Under the pieces are notes generated by a model, which saw only the letters and a list, made by a program, of their open reading frames with translations, did no database searches and was not told the origin of the DNA. Of a stretch of DNA of 64,000 nt, positions 36,461-45,613 are shown in pieces. Source of the DNA: CAZIPZ01 sp964541075 (lineage in GTDB: Bacteria; Acidobacteriota; Terriglobia; 20CM-2-55-15); contig CAZIPZ010000001.1 in NCBI GenBank assembly GCA_964541075.1, forward strand, positions 6,778 through 70,777, given 5' to 3'. Positions within the stretch are counted from its first letter, which is position 1; every line of letters begins with the position of its first letter. Made by a program: the position numbers and the translations under genes.

Positions 36461-38599
36461 ATGGATTTTCTAAATCTAATTTGGCTCATTCCGCTTTTTC
36501 CGGCCATCGGATTCACAATTAATGGGCTCTTTGGAAAAAGGCTTCCAAAGACTGCTGTGGCCGTTGTGGCCGCCGGTGCGGTTCTCGTCTCCTTTATTTT
36601 CGCGGCTGGTGCGGTCTATCAGTTGGCGCAGCACGGCCCGGAAGAACGGTCGCATACCGTAAAGGTGTACCAGTGGATTGATGCCGGTCCGGCCCGAATC
36701 GCGAATGGGGAAGTGGCGCGTTTCATCGCAGACTGGGGCTTCCTGCTCGATCCGCTTTCCTCGGTCATGGTCCTGGTTGTCACTGGCATTGGATTTCTGA
36801 TTCACGTGTATTCAATCGGATACATGTACGAAGAGGATGGATTCTACCGATTCTTCGCTTACCTCAACCTGTTCATGTTTTCGATGCTCACACTCATTCT
36901 CGGGAACAACTACCTGATGATGTTCGTGGGTTGGGAAGGTGTCGGTCTGTGTTCATATCTTCTGATCGGATACTACTTCCTCAAGAAGAGCGCGGGCGAT
37001 GCGGCGAAAAAAGCTTTTGTGGTGAACCGCGTGGGAGACTGGGGTTTTTCCATCGGAATCATGCTGATCTTCGCGACCTTCGGGACAATTGAATTCACGC
37101 AGGTGGGCGAAGCGGTGCGCGAGGGTGCAGCCGCAGGACACTTCCGCGTGAGCGACCCGTTGTTTATTGGAATCGCCCTGGCCTTGTTCGTTGGAGCGAC
37201 GGGAAAATCGGCCCAAATTCCCCTATATGTCTGGTTGCCCGACGCGATGGAAGGTCCGACGCCTGTCAGCGCTCTGATCCACGCCGCCACAATGGTGACC
37301 GCGGGCGTTTACATGGTTTCGCGAAGCAATTTCATCTTTCAAATGGCGCCGGAAGCCCTAGCTGTCGTCGCAGTCATCGGAGCTCTCACAGCCCTTTTCG
37401 CGGCGTCGATCGGGCTGGTGCAAAACGACATCAAGCGTGTGCTCGCATATTCAACCGTCAGCCAGCTCGGCTATATGTTTTTAGCTCTAGGCGTCGGCGC
37501 CTTCGCCGCCGGCGTCTTTCATTTGATGACGCACGCGTTTTTCAAAGCTCTGTTGTTCTTGGGATCAGGGAGTGTGATTCACGCATTGCATCATGAGCAG
37601 GACATGCGAAACATGGGCGGTCTCAGGAGCAAGATTCCGATTACTTTCGCCACCATGGCTATCGGCACAATCGCCATCGCCGGCGCCCCTCCCCTGGCCG
37701 GATTTTTTTCGAAGGATGAAATCCTTTGGCGAGCTTTTTCCAGCGAGCACGGACATATCGTGTTGTGGGCTCTTGGCGTGATTGTGGCAGGCATGACGTC
37801 GTTCTACATGTTCCGTCTGTTGTTCATGACGTTCTTCGGCGAATACCGCGGCGGTCAGGCGCATCATCATGATGACCATACGGTTCAGCACGCGTCGCAC
37901 GACGCCCACAATAAAGCGGGGGCGCATCACGGCGAACACCACGGAGCGCATGCGATCCACGAATCTCCTGCCGTCATGACATTTCCTTTGATAGCGCTGG
38001 CCGTAGGATCGGTTGTGGCGGGCTGGATCGGGCTCCCCGCCTGGCTCAGCTCAACGAACGTGTTTGAACATTGGCTTGAGCCGGTCTTTGAACCTGTCGT
38101 TCCAGTCACGGCTGAAGCCCATCACTATAGCCATGCTTTCGAAATGGGCCTGGCTGGCTTTTCCGTGCTGGTTGCATTTATCGGCTTTTTCCTGGCCTAT
38201 ACGACGTATTACAAGAAAAGCGACCGCGCCGAGCGTGTTTCGGCTCAATTCAAGGGTCTCTATCAGGCGTTGCTGAATAAATGGTACATCGACGAACTCT
38301 ATGACGCGTTGTTTGTAAATCGCTCCAAAGACGCCGGAAGGACGCTATGGAGGTTTGATGCTAAGGTTGTTGACGGCGCGGTTAACGGTTCGGCCTGGGC
38401 GACTCTAAGGAGCGCCGTTGGGTCCAATTGGTGGGATCGTTGGATCGTTGATGGACTTGTCCGATTTATCGGCGGCTTTATCAAAACCTTAAGCTGGCCT
38501 GTTCGCCTCATTCAAACCGGCTATGTGCAGAATTATGCGCTGGTGATGATTCTGGGCGTTCTGGTTTTCATTGGTTACGTTCTGTGGGGAACTCCATAG
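36461..38599 (+). CDS. nuoL: NADH-quinone oxidoreductase subunit L
   Basis: A 712-residue antiporter-like proton-pumping subunit with about 16 helices. It has VGWEGVGLCSYLLIGYYF with the conserved Glu, IPLYVWLPDAMEGPTPVSAL and NDIKRVLAYSTVSQLGYMF, and a long C-terminal lateral helix. Between helices (about residues 465-505) there is an insert in which roughly half of the residues are His, with Asp and Glu. This may bind metal or protons on the membrane surface. Confidence 0.96.
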   Translation: MDFLNLIWLIPLFPAIGFTINGLFGKRLPKTAVAVVAAGAVLVSFIFAAGAVYQLAQHGPEERSHTVKVYQWIDAGPARIANGEVARFIADWGFLLDPLSSVMVLVVTGIGFLIHVYSIGYMYEEDGFYRFFAYLNLFMFSMLTLILGNNYLMMFVGWEGVGLCSYLLIGYYFLKKSAGDAAKKAFVVNRVGDWGFSIGIMLIFATFGTIEFTQVGEAVREGAAAGHFRVSDPLFIGIALALFVGATGKSAQIPLYVWLPDAMEGPTPVSALIHAATMVTAGVYMVSRSNFIFQMAPEALAVVAVIGALTALFAASIGLVQNDIKRVLAYSTVSQLGYMFLALGVGAFAAGVFHLMTHAFFKALLFLGSGSVIHALHHEQDMRNMGGLRSKIPITFATMAIGTIAIAGAPPLAGFFSKDEILWRAFSSEHGHIVLWALGVIVAGMTSFYMFRLLFMTFFGEYRGGQAHHHDDHTVQHASHDAHNKAGAHHGEHHGAHAIHESPAVMTFPLIALAVGSVVAGWIGLPAWLSSTNVFEHWLEPVFEPVVPVTAEAHHYSHAFEMGLAGFSVLVAFIGFFLAYTTYYKKSDRAERVSAQFKGLYQALLNKWYIDELYDALFVNRSKDAGRTLWRFDAKVVDGAVNGSAWATLRSAVGSNWWDRWIVDGLVRFIGGFIKTLSWPVRLIQTGYVQNYALVMILGVLVFIGYVLWGTP

Positions 38600-38679
38600 G
38601 AGATTTCGAAGTTTGAACTTTTCCACTGCGAATCGACGGACCGAGCTGCGATTCGTGTGATTTGACTGGAGCCTGAAAA

Positions 38680-40266
38680 ATGGACTTTTTCCGTCAACAT
38701 ATCCTGAGCATTGTCGCCTTCTGGCCGCTGGCCGGGATGATCGTTCTCCTTTTTTTGAACAAGGAGAACAAGCATCTGATTCGCCTATGGTCGAATATCG
38801 TCATCTTCAGCGGTTTCGTCGTGTCACTGCCTCTTTGGTTCTGGTTTGACTTCGAGAAATCCGATGAAATGCAATTTGTAGATCGATTCCAGTGGATCCA
38901 GACACTCGGCGCCCAGTATCACGTAGGCATCGATGGCGTTTCGCTGTTGCTGATCATGCTCACAACAGTGCTCGGACCACTTGCAATGCTTTCCTCATGG
39001 AGTGCAATCGAAATTCGCCTGAAGGAATACTACGCATTTCTGCTGATGCTTCAGACCGGCATGATCGGCGTCTTCATGTCGCTGGACTTCTTCCTTTTTT
39101 ACGTGTTCTGGGAAGTCATGCTCGTGCCGATGTACTTTCTCATTGGTGTTTGGGGCGGACCGCGGAAGCTCTATGCAGCGATCAAATTTTTTCTCTACAC
39201 CTTGGTGGGGTCGGTTCTCCTGCTATTGGGCATCCTGGCGCTGTATTTCATATATCCATCGATCGCGTCTGAACATCCTGAAGTTGCTCAGCAGTTCGGC
39301 CCAGGGAACACATTCAATGTTTTGGCATTTCATGCCATCGGCTCCTACCTGCCTTTCGACTTCCAATATTGGGTTTTCCTGGCATTTTTTGTGGGTTTTG
39401 CCATCAAGGTGCCGATGTTTCCATTCCATACCTGGTTGCCGGATGCACACGTGGAAGCGCCCACAGCGGGTTCAGTCATTCTGGCCGGCGTTCTCTTGAA
39501 AATGGGAACATACGGCTTCATACGCTTCAGCCTTCCCATATTGCCGGAAGGGACGAAATACTTTGTCCCGCTAATGATCACGCTTGCCGTAATCTCGATC
39601 ATCTATGGCGCGCTGGTTGCCATGATGCAGCCGGACATGAAGAAATTGGTGGCGTATTCCTCTGTTAGCCACATGGGTTTCGTGATGCTCGGTATGTTCG
39701 CATTGAATCCGAACGGACTGAACGGCAGCATCATCCAGCAGATCAATCACGGAGTGTCGACCGGCGCTCTCTTTTTGATCGTCGGAATTATCTACGAGCG
39801 ACGGCACACTCGTGAAATATCCCAGTTCGGCGGCCTATCCAGCGTGATGCCGATTTATGCGATCGTATTCCTCATCATGACGATGTCTTCAATAGGCTTG
39901 CCGCTTCTGAATGGGTTTATCGGCGAGTTTGCGATCATGATGGGCGCGCTGCAGGAGAATCTGTGGTGGGCGGTCGCTGGTGGTTCGGGAATTGTTCTCG
40001 GCGCCGCGTACATGTTGTGGCTCTATCAGCGCACGATGTTTGGAAAGATTGAGAATCCGGCGAATGAAAAACTGCTGGACATGAACCTTCGGGAACTGGT
40101 GACCCTGGTCCCGCTGATCATTCTGGCGTTTTGGATCGGCCTTTATCCAGCGCCTTTCTTCAAAGCGCTCGATAAGCCCGTGAACAAGATCGTCCAAAAA
40201 ATCCGCCCTGACTTCTTCCAGCCCGCACCTCCACTGAACGCTCAGGTTGAGGGAGAAAAGCGCTAA
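38680..40266 (+). CDS. nuoM: NADH-quinone oxidoreductase subunit M
   Basis: A 528-residue antiporter-like subunit. Landmarks are YHVGIDGVSLLLIMLTTV, FYVFWEVMLVPMYFLIGVWG with the conserved Glu, FPFHTWLPDAHVEAPTAGSV and KKLVAYSSVSHMGFVMLG. Its stop overlaps the nuoN start as TAATG. Confidence 0.97.
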   Translation: MDFFRQHILSIVAFWPLAGMIVLLFLNKENKHLIRLWSNIVIFSGFVVSLPLWFWFDFEKSDEMQFVDRFQWIQTLGAQYHVGIDGVSLLLIMLTTVLGPLAMLSSWSAIEIRLKEYYAFLLMLQTGMIGVFMSLDFFLFYVFWEVMLVPMYFLIGVWGGPRKLYAAIKFFLYTLVGSVLLLLGILALYFIYPSIASEHPEVAQQFGPGNTFNVLAFHAIGSYLPFDFQYWVFLAFFVGFAIKVPMFPFHTWLPDAHVEAPTAGSVILAGVLLKMGTYGFIRFSLPILPEGTKYFVPLMITLAVISIIYGALVAMMQPDMKKLVAYSSVSHMGFVMLGMFALNPNGLNGSIIQQINHGVSTGALFLIVGIIYERRHTREISQFGGLSSVMPIYAIVFLIMTMSSIGLPLLNGFIGEFAIMMGALQENLWWAVAGGSGIVLGAAYMLWLYQRTMFGKIENPANEKLLDMNLRELVTLVPLIILAFWIGLYPAPFFKALDKPVNKIVQKIRPDFFQPAPPLNAQVEGEKR

Positions 40267-41708
40267 TGGAGCAGTTTTTTCAGATTCAGGACCTGGGAGC
40301 GATCGCGCCCGAATTGGAATTAGCTCTGTTTGGGATGATCCTGCTTGTGGCGGATCTGCTCATCGCAGAGAAGCGCAAGCTGGGAATCATAGCGCTTGTC
40401 GGCCTTGGATGTTCAGGGCTGTTTCTTTATCGACTAAACGGCGTCTCGGTTTCTGCATACGGTGGAATGCTTGTCGTTGACCCCTTTGCAGCCTTCTTCA
40501 AACTGATTTTTTTGATTGCGGCAGCCCTCACCATTGCGATTTCCCTGAAGTACCTGGACATCGAACGCGAACACCACGGGGAGTACTACGCACTGATGCT
40601 CTTTGCCACCATGGGAATGATGTTTATGGCGGGAGCGATGGATCTGGTCACGCTGTATATCGGTCTCGAGACGATGGCCATTTCCACCTATGTTCTAGTT
40701 GGATTTCTGCGGAGCAATCAACGCTCGAACGAAGCATCGTTAAAGTACTTCCTGCTGGGTGCGTTTTCTTCCGGAATTCTTCTATACGGCATGTCTCTGC
40801 TCTACGGCATTTCGGGCTCAACCAAATTTGTGGATATTGCGGAGGCGCTTTCGCAGAGATCACTGAGCGACCCCATTTCCTTGCTGGCGATGATGACGCT
40901 TGCGGCAGGTATGTTCTTCAAGATTGCCGCCGTTCCGTTCCACCAATGGACCCCGGATGCGTATGAAGGAGCTCCGACGTCGATTACGGCATACATGTCG
41001 GTGGCCGTGAAAGCAGCGTCGTTTGCGATGATGCTTCGAGTCTTCATGATTGCCATCTATCCGCTGCGCCCGCATTGGGTTCCAATCATGACCGCGGTGT
41101 GCGTTATGACGATGACTGTGGGCAACATCGCGGCGATAACGCAATCCAATGTGAAACGGCTGCTGGCTTATTCCTCAGTTTCGCACGCGGGTTACATTCT
41201 GATCGGATTTATAGCTGGTAACGAAACTGGATTGCTCGCTGTTCCGATGTATCTTCTGGTGTACACATTCACGAACATTGGAGTGTGGGCGATTATCGTC
41301 GGATTGCGAAGAAAGGACATCATCGGCGAGCATATCGACGATATGAGCGGCCTGTTCTTCCGTCATCCTGTGGCCGCCGTGCTGATGCTGATCTTCCTCT
41401 TGTCGCTCGCAGGCATTCCTCCGACGGCGGGTTTCATCGCAAAGTACTTCTTGTTCGCGGCCGCTATTGAGACTGGGCATAATCTCCTTGCGGTAGCCGC
41501 TGTTTTGAACGCTGCGATTTCTATCTACTTTTACCTGCGCATTGTGGTCGCGATGTTTATGCGAGATGCAACGGAGAAGACGGGCCTGACGTACTCACCG
41601 GGCCTTTTGACCGCCCTTACCATCGCGATCATTTTCACGATGTTCATCGGTATTTATCCGGATCCATTCATTAGCCTGGCGCGGGAAGCCGTGGTCCTCG
41701 GATTCTAG
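40266..41708 (+). CDS. nuoN: NADH-quinone oxidoreductase subunit N
   Basis: A 480-residue antiporter-like subunit, last of the cluster. It has TLYIGLETMAISTYVLVGF, PFHQWTPDAYEGAPTSITAY and NVKRLLAYSSVSHAGYILIG. Downstream is a GC-rich hairpin and a convergent lipoprotein gene. nuoE, nuoF and nuoG are absent from the window. Confidence 0.97.
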   Translation: MEQFFQIQDLGAIAPELELALFGMILLVADLLIAEKRKLGIIALVGLGCSGLFLYRLNGVSVSAYGGMLVVDPFAAFFKLIFLIAAALTIAISLKYLDIEREHHGEYYALMLFATMGMMFMAGAMDLVTLYIGLETMAISTYVLVGFLRSNQRSNEASLKYFLLGAFSSGILLYGMSLLYGISGSTKFVDIAEALSQRSLSDPISLLAMMTLAAGMFFKIAAVPFHQWTPDAYEGAPTSITAYMSVAVKAASFAMMLRVFMIAIYPLRPHWVPIMTAVCVMTMTVGNIAAITQSNVKRLLAYSSVSHAGYILIGFIAGNETGLLAVPMYLLVYTFTNIGVWAIIVGLRRKDIIGEHIDDMSGLFFRHPVAAVLMLIFLLSLAGIPPTAGFIAKYFLFAAAIETGHNLLAVAAVLNAAISIYFYLRIVVAMFMRDATEKTGLTYSPGLLTALTIAIIFTMFIGIYPDPFISLAREAVVLGF

Positions 41709-41866
41709 TAGCGAGGCTTACCTCTCCTGGCACGTCGGGAACCAGCACATTCTGGCTTCCCGCGGCTCTCAGCAAGACAAGCGCGGGGTAAGGACAAGAC
41801 TTCAGCTACCGCTCATGGATAAGGTCTTACTTTCGAGGTATTAGGGACGGGGACAGAGGCGAGGAA

Positions 41867-41895
41867 GGGGGCGGCCCGCCCGCGGCCGCCACCCC
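41867..41895. terminator. GC-rich hairpin between convergent genes
   Basis: GGCGGCC (41870-41876) pairs with GGCCGCC (41884-41890), extended by GGG and CCC with a bulged A. It separates nuoN from the lipoprotein gene. There is no T-run, so its activity as a terminator is uncertain. Confidence 0.4.
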
Positions 41896-41899
41896 GGAC

Positions 41900-42505
41900 C
41901 TAAGTCGTGGCCTTCTTGATTTCGGAAAGCCTGATTGCGTTAACCTTCTTGTTGCCGACCTTAAACTGAACGAAACGGATGCCGCGGTTATCGTAAACGT
42001 ACTCTGTTGCATTATCTTCCGCATTTTCTTCCGTTGATTGTTCCGGTCCCAGAATCTCGCGCATGTAATTCAAATCACCACTGCTAAGAAGCTTTTTGAG
42101 TTTTTCGTCAGTGACTTTCTTTGCGAAGTTTTCGTTGACCTCGATCTTCCGGACCTTACCGGTGTTCTTGAAGGTGTATACAAAAATACCGTTGTCCTGA
42201 TAGACGGTCAGATAGTCTTCCAGCAATGTGCGGGTATTTTCCACGCTGCCCAGATTCTTTTCCACATTCCGAGTAACATCGCCCAGTTTCACTCCAAGGA
42301 CACCGATGTTGCGGCTCGTCCAGTCCGGATGACTTGTAATATCATCCTTGGTTAACTCATAGATTGTTGGCGGTGGCTCCGCCGGCTTTGGAGGTTCGGC
42401 CGGTTCAGCCTCCTTTTCAGCCTGTTGGGGTTCGGGACTGCCGCATCCGGCTAAGGCCAAGATCACGATGCTTAGTAGAGCCAGCAACGTTACCCTGTTG
42501 AACAT
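41900..42505 (-). CDS. Lipoprotein of unknown function
   Basis: A 201-residue protein with a signal sequence and lipobox (IVILALAGCGSPEP, Cys at about position 21). A Pro/Glu/Ala-rich linker follows. The mature part contains VLGVKLGDVTRNVEKNLGSV, a pattern like that in small envelope proteins where an 'LG.s.~~V~~~LG' helix pair recurs, and a final beta hairpin. ATG 42505 is preceded by AAGGAGGACCTCA, a strong ribosome binding site; a much longer frame exists upstream (to 42967) but overlaps the atp genes. It is divergent from the atp cluster. Confidence 0.8.
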   Translation of the reverse strand: MFNRVTLLALLSIVILALAGCGSPEPQQAEKEAEPAEPPKPAEPPPTIYELTKDDITSHPDWTSRNIGVLGVKLGDVTRNVEKNLGSVENTRTLLEDYLTVYQDNGIFVYTFKNTGKVRKIEVNENFAKKVTDEKLKKLLSSGDLNYMREILGPEQSTEENAEDNATEYVYDNRGIRFVQFKVGNKKVNAIRLSEIKKATT

Positions 42506-42604
42506 TGAGGTCCTCCTTAAAGATTCTTTTGAAGATAAGCTAAGGCAATGGTGCAGTGAAGTCTGTCTTTTAACGGCGGAAATTATATACCAACGTAAAC
42601 CTGC

Positions 42605-42859
42605 ATGAACAATAGAAAAGACGATCATCGCCGCTCGATGAGAGAACTTGGAGGTCTGTTGAGCGCTGGGATGGTGTTTCCGGTTTCCATCGGAATCGGA
42701 TATGCACTTGGATACTATCTCGACCGCTGGCTGGGGACGAAATTTTTCACCATCGTCTTCCTTTTGTTCGGCATTGCTGCTGGTTTCGTCAGTTTTTTTC
42801 GAACAATTGCCGCGTTTGACCGCACGCAGTCCAACGGACCTTCCAAGACGAAAGAATGA
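42605..42859 (+). CDS. AtpZ/AtpI-like membrane protein
   Basis: An 84-residue protein with two transmembrane helices (SAGMVFPVSIGIGYALGYYL and FFTIVFLLFGIAAGFVSFF) around DRWLGTK. This is the AtpZ/AtpI type that accompanies ATP synthase operons and may help c-ring assembly or Mg2+ handling. It overlaps the next gene by four bases. Confidence 0.85.
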   Translation: MNNRKDDHRRSMRELGGLLSAGMVFPVSIGIGYALGYYLDRWLGTKFFTIVFLLFGIAAGFVSFFRTIAAFDRTQSNGPSKTKE

Positions 42860-43263
42860 CGACTGACTCCGACTTGATGTTTGATCGCCGTCTGGATCGC
42901 ACGACGGCAGTGTTGATTCTTTCGATTTCGCTTGGAATTCTTTTCCTCCATTCTGGCCGGGGGGCATTGAGCTTTGCAGCCGGTGGAATATTGTCCTTTA
43001 TCAATTTTCGGTGGCTGAAGGGGGCTGTGGATTTCGCTGTGCGTTCGGTAGGAGAAGAAGCGAGTGGAAAGCGTATCGCCTTCCGGTACGCGGCGAGGTA
43101 CGTTTTGATCGGCCTCTGCCTGTATGTTACGCTTCGCTATTCGGTTCTGGACACCGTGTTTGTCCTTTCCGGACTGCTCGTTTATGTCGGCGCAATGCTC
43201 CTTGAGGCGATTTTAGAAATCAGCAAAACTCTCATTCGAGATCAACGGAATGGAAGAACATAG
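42856..43263 (+). CDS. ATP synthase subunit I-like membrane protein
   Basis: A 135-residue protein with four hydrophobic segments, placed immediately before the a-subunit gene. Position and topology (LILSISLGILFLHSG, LSFAAGGILSFINFRWLKG, YVLIGLCLYVTLRYSV, VFVLSGLLVYVGAMLLE) are those of the ATP synthase I protein. The sequence itself is weakly conserved. It overlaps both neighbours. Confidence 0.75.
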   Translation: MTTDSDLMFDRRLDRTTAVLILSISLGILFLHSGRGALSFAAGGILSFINFRWLKGAVDFAVRSVGEEASGKRIAFRYAARYVLIGLCLYVTLRYSVLDTVFVLSGLLVYVGAMLLEAILEISKTLIRDQRNGRT

Positions 43264-43981
43264 ACTTCTAATTGTCGAGTGGGTGAACCGCGTCCTTGGT
43301 CCGCCGATCACCTCACTTTTCGGAATCCATCCGGCTCCGGGACATGACGTCATTCCGATGCAGGTCATTATGGCCACGATCGTCTTGATCATCATGTTTG
43401 TGTTCTTCGGGGTTCTCAAGACAAGATTGTCGGTGGAGAACCCGGGCAAGCTTCAACAGGCTATGGAAGTTGCCGTTGAATTCCTTGATACTCAACTGGA
43501 CGAGAACATTGGACACGAGGGCCGCAAATACCTTGCGATGATCGGAACCCTCGGTTTCTTCATCGTTTTTTCGAACCTCCTCGGATTGATTCCTGGGTTA
43601 GCTGCGCCCACGAGCAATATCAACGTACCTGCAGGTTGCGCGATTCTTGTCTTCCTCTATTACAACTTCCAGGGAATAAGGAAGCAGGGCGTCTTGCACT
43701 ATCTCAAACACTTCGCCGGCCCAGTGTGGTGGCTGGCGCCGATCATGATCCCGATTGAACTCATAAGTCACCTCGCCAGGCCGTTCTCCTTGACGGTGCG
43801 TCTTTACGCAAACATTTTTGCCGAGGAAGCGTTGATTGTGGCCTTCTTCGGACTGATTCCGCTGATACTGCCTCTTCCTTTTATGGGCTATGCGATCTTC
43901 GGCGGATTTCTGCAAGCATTCATATTCATAACACTCTCGCAAGTTTATATTGCGGGCGCAGTAGCCACCGAAGAGCACTAA
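43250..43981 (+). CDS. atpB: ATP synthase subunit a
   Basis: A 243-residue membrane subunit that forms the proton (or sodium) half-channels. Landmarks are NLLGLIPGLAAPTSNINVPA, HLARPFSLTVRLYANIFAEE, with the essential Arg in SLTVRLYAN, and FLQAFIFITLSQVYIAGAV. Length fits the family. Its start overlaps the previous gene by 14 bases. Confidence 0.95.
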   Translation: MEEHRLLIVEWVNRVLGPPITSLFGIHPAPGHDVIPMQVIMATIVLIIMFVFFGVLKTRLSVENPGKLQQAMEVAVEFLDTQLDENIGHEGRKYLAMIGTLGFFIVFSNLLGLIPGLAAPTSNINVPAGCAILVFLYYNFQGIRKQGVLHYLKHFAGPVWWLAPIMIPIELISHLARPFSLTVRLYANIFAEEALIVAFFGLIPLILPLPFMGYAIFGGFLQAFIFITLSQVYIAGAVATEEH

Positions 43982-44065
43982 AATCAGCCGTTTGTGTGAG
44001 GCCGGGCTGTAAGAGGGATGACCGGCAACCACCTCCAGGCGGCGCTTCATAGCAAGGAGAGTCCA

Positions 44066-44380
44066 ATGAGAAAACTGTTTACGGGTTTAATGTTGTCGTT
44101 CGCACTGCTCGCAATGGCTACACCGGTCCTGGCGCAAGCCGAAGGTGAGGCTTCAGCGGGCAATAATCAAATGTGGATTGCTATTACATCAGGTTTCGCG
44201 ATGGCGATCGCATCGTCAATGTGCGGTCTTGCGCAGGGTAAAGCCATTGCAGCCGCTTGTGAGAGTCTGGCCAGAAATCCCGGCGCGGCGCCGGCCATCC
44301 GATTCGCACTGCTTTTGGGTCTGGTGCTTATCGAATCATTGGCTCTTTACACGCTGTTTATCATTCTTGTGAAGTTCTAA
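44066..44380 (+). CDS. atpE: ATP synthase subunit c with signal-like N-terminus
   Basis: A 104-residue c-ring subunit; the two-helix hairpin starts near residue 30. A preceding segment, MRKLFTGLMLSFALLAMATP then VLAQAEGEASAG, looks like a cleavable signal, as seen in some c subunits. Helix 1 ends with GLAQGKAIAAACESLARNPG and helix 2 contains LVLIESLALYTLFII, with the ion-binding Glu in IES. ATG 44066 follows AGGAGAGTCC. No F1 genes follow; atpF, atpH, atpA, atpG, atpD and atpC are not in the window. Confidence 0.94.
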   Translation: MRKLFTGLMLSFALLAMATPVLAQAEGEASAGNNQMWIAITSGFAMAIASSMCGLAQGKAIAAACESLARNPGAAPAIRFALLLGLVLIESLALYTLFIILVKF

Positions 44381-44390
44381 TTCTCGGGGC

Positions 44391-44420
44391 GGCGGCCGGA
44401 TCAAAGTCTTTCCGGCTGCC
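44391..44420 (+). terminator. Hairpin after atpE
   Basis: GGCGGCCGGA (44391-44400) pairs with TCCGGCTGCC (44411-44420), one G-T pair, loop of ten. It lies 10 bases after the atpE stop. No T-run follows. The remaining gap up to 44601 holds no TPP riboswitch or ORF that I can see. Confidence 0.45.
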
Positions 44421-44601
44421 ATTCCGTGTTCGCGAAACGAGATCAGATACTGTCTCTTCTGCGTATTCCTAAAGAAGCATCTCTATCTTCCTCAGGTCAT
44501 CACGATAGCCCTGTGCGCGGCTCTTGAACAGCGCTCGAATGGCGGCGGATGCGTTACCGACCTAATCCATTGGCGCGATCGTGCTAACATCCTTAGCTGT
44601 T

Positions 44602-45585
44602 ATGGTCATAGAAATACGTCTAAATGGGGAAACCCGGCAGATTCCAGAGCGGCTAAACATTGCACAATTGCTGGATCATTTTGACTTGCCTAAGGATCGC
44701 GTCGCTGTGGAGCGAAATCGGCGCATCATTCCCAAGCCTGACTGGGATGCCGTTGCGCTCGGGCCCGGCGACGAAGTTGAGGTTGTTCACTTTGTTGGTG
44801 GGGGCTCCGGAGAGGATGATTCGTTCGTCATTGCGGGACGCACGTTCAAGTCACGGCTTCTCGTTGGAACGGGAAAGTATCCTAGCCATCAGGTGATGGC
44901 TGAAGCGCATCAGCGGTCCGGCACGGAAATGGTGACAGTGGCCGTGCGCAGAGTCGATCTCAGTGCGCCGAAGAATGAGTCATTGCTGGGATACATTGAT
45001 CGCGAAAAGATCATGATCCTGCCCAATACCGCAGCCTGTTACACCACAGACGAGGCAGTTCGAACGGCGAGATTGGGCCGGGAGGCGGGTCTTTCCAATT
45101 GGGTCAAGCTGGAAGTGATCGGCGATGAGAAGACATTGTTTCCGGATACGGCCTCGCTGATTGAAGCCACCAAGATTCTTGTCAAAGAAGGTTTCGTCGT
45201 CCTGCCCTATACGAACGACGACCTGATTGTTGCAAAGAGACTCATTGATGCCGGCGCTTCGGCGATAATGCCGCTCGGCGCGCCCATTGGATCGGGCATG
45301 GGAATTCAGAATGTCCCTGCGATGCGAATTTTGCGGGAGATGATCACTGAGGTGCCGCTCATCGTCGATGCAGGCGTCGGGACTGCTTCGGACGCAGCTA
45401 TTGCGATGGAGCTAGGAGCCGATGGAGTTCTGATGAACACGGCTATAGCGGGCGCTAAAGATCCGGGCTCGATGGCCGAAGCCATGAAGCACGCGGTGCT
45501 TGCCGGCAGGTTGGCATATCGCGCCGGCCGGATTCAACGAAGGTTGTACGCCACTGCTTCGTCTCCGCTGGAAGGCAAGGTCTAG
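44602..45585 (+). CDS. thiSG: Thiazole biosynthesis ThiS-ThiG fusion protein
   Basis: A 327-residue protein joining two normally separate thiamine-thiazole proteins. Residues 1-70 are ThiS-like ([45 protein letters not shown]); its Gly-rich end runs without a stop into ThiG from about residue 78 ([32 protein letters not shown], the Schiff-base region [29 protein letters not shown]). ThiG builds the thiazole ring using ThiS thiocarboxylate; the fused form needs processing or a different sulfur transfer. ATG 44602 is chosen because the ThiS strand starts there; 44581 is an alternative in-frame start. Confidence 0.93.
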   Translation: MVIEIRLNGETRQIPERLNIAQLLDHFDLPKDRVAVERNRRIIPKPDWDAVALGPGDEVEVVHFVGGGSGEDDSFVIAGRTFKSRLLVGTGKYPSHQVMAEAHQRSGTEMVTVAVRRVDLSAPKNESLLGYIDREKIMILPNTAACYTTDEAVRTARLGREAGLSNWVKLEVIGDEKTLFPDTASLIEATKILVKEGFVVLPYTNDDLIVAKRLIDAGASAIMPLGAPIGSGMGIQNVPAMRILREMITEVPLIVDAGVGTASDAAIAMELGADGVLMNTAIAGAKDPGSMAEAMKHAVLAGRLAYRAGRIQRRLYATASSPLEGKV

Positions 45586-45613
45586 GCTTTGGAAATCGAC
45601 GCCTCAAGCCGCC

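Noticed and set aside
42506..42967. N-terminal extension of the lipoprotein gene
   Set aside because: It would overlap the atp genes, and a strong ribosome binding site and signal peptide mark the start at 42505.
44480..44580. Possible gene remnant on the minus strand between atpE and thiS-thiG
   Set aside because: A frame of about 27 codons ends in a stop, but another stop lies just upstream and no homology is recognised.
44381..44601. TPP riboswitch before the thiS-thiG gene
   Set aside because: The CTGAGA and ACCTGA-type conserved blocks of the THI box are absent.
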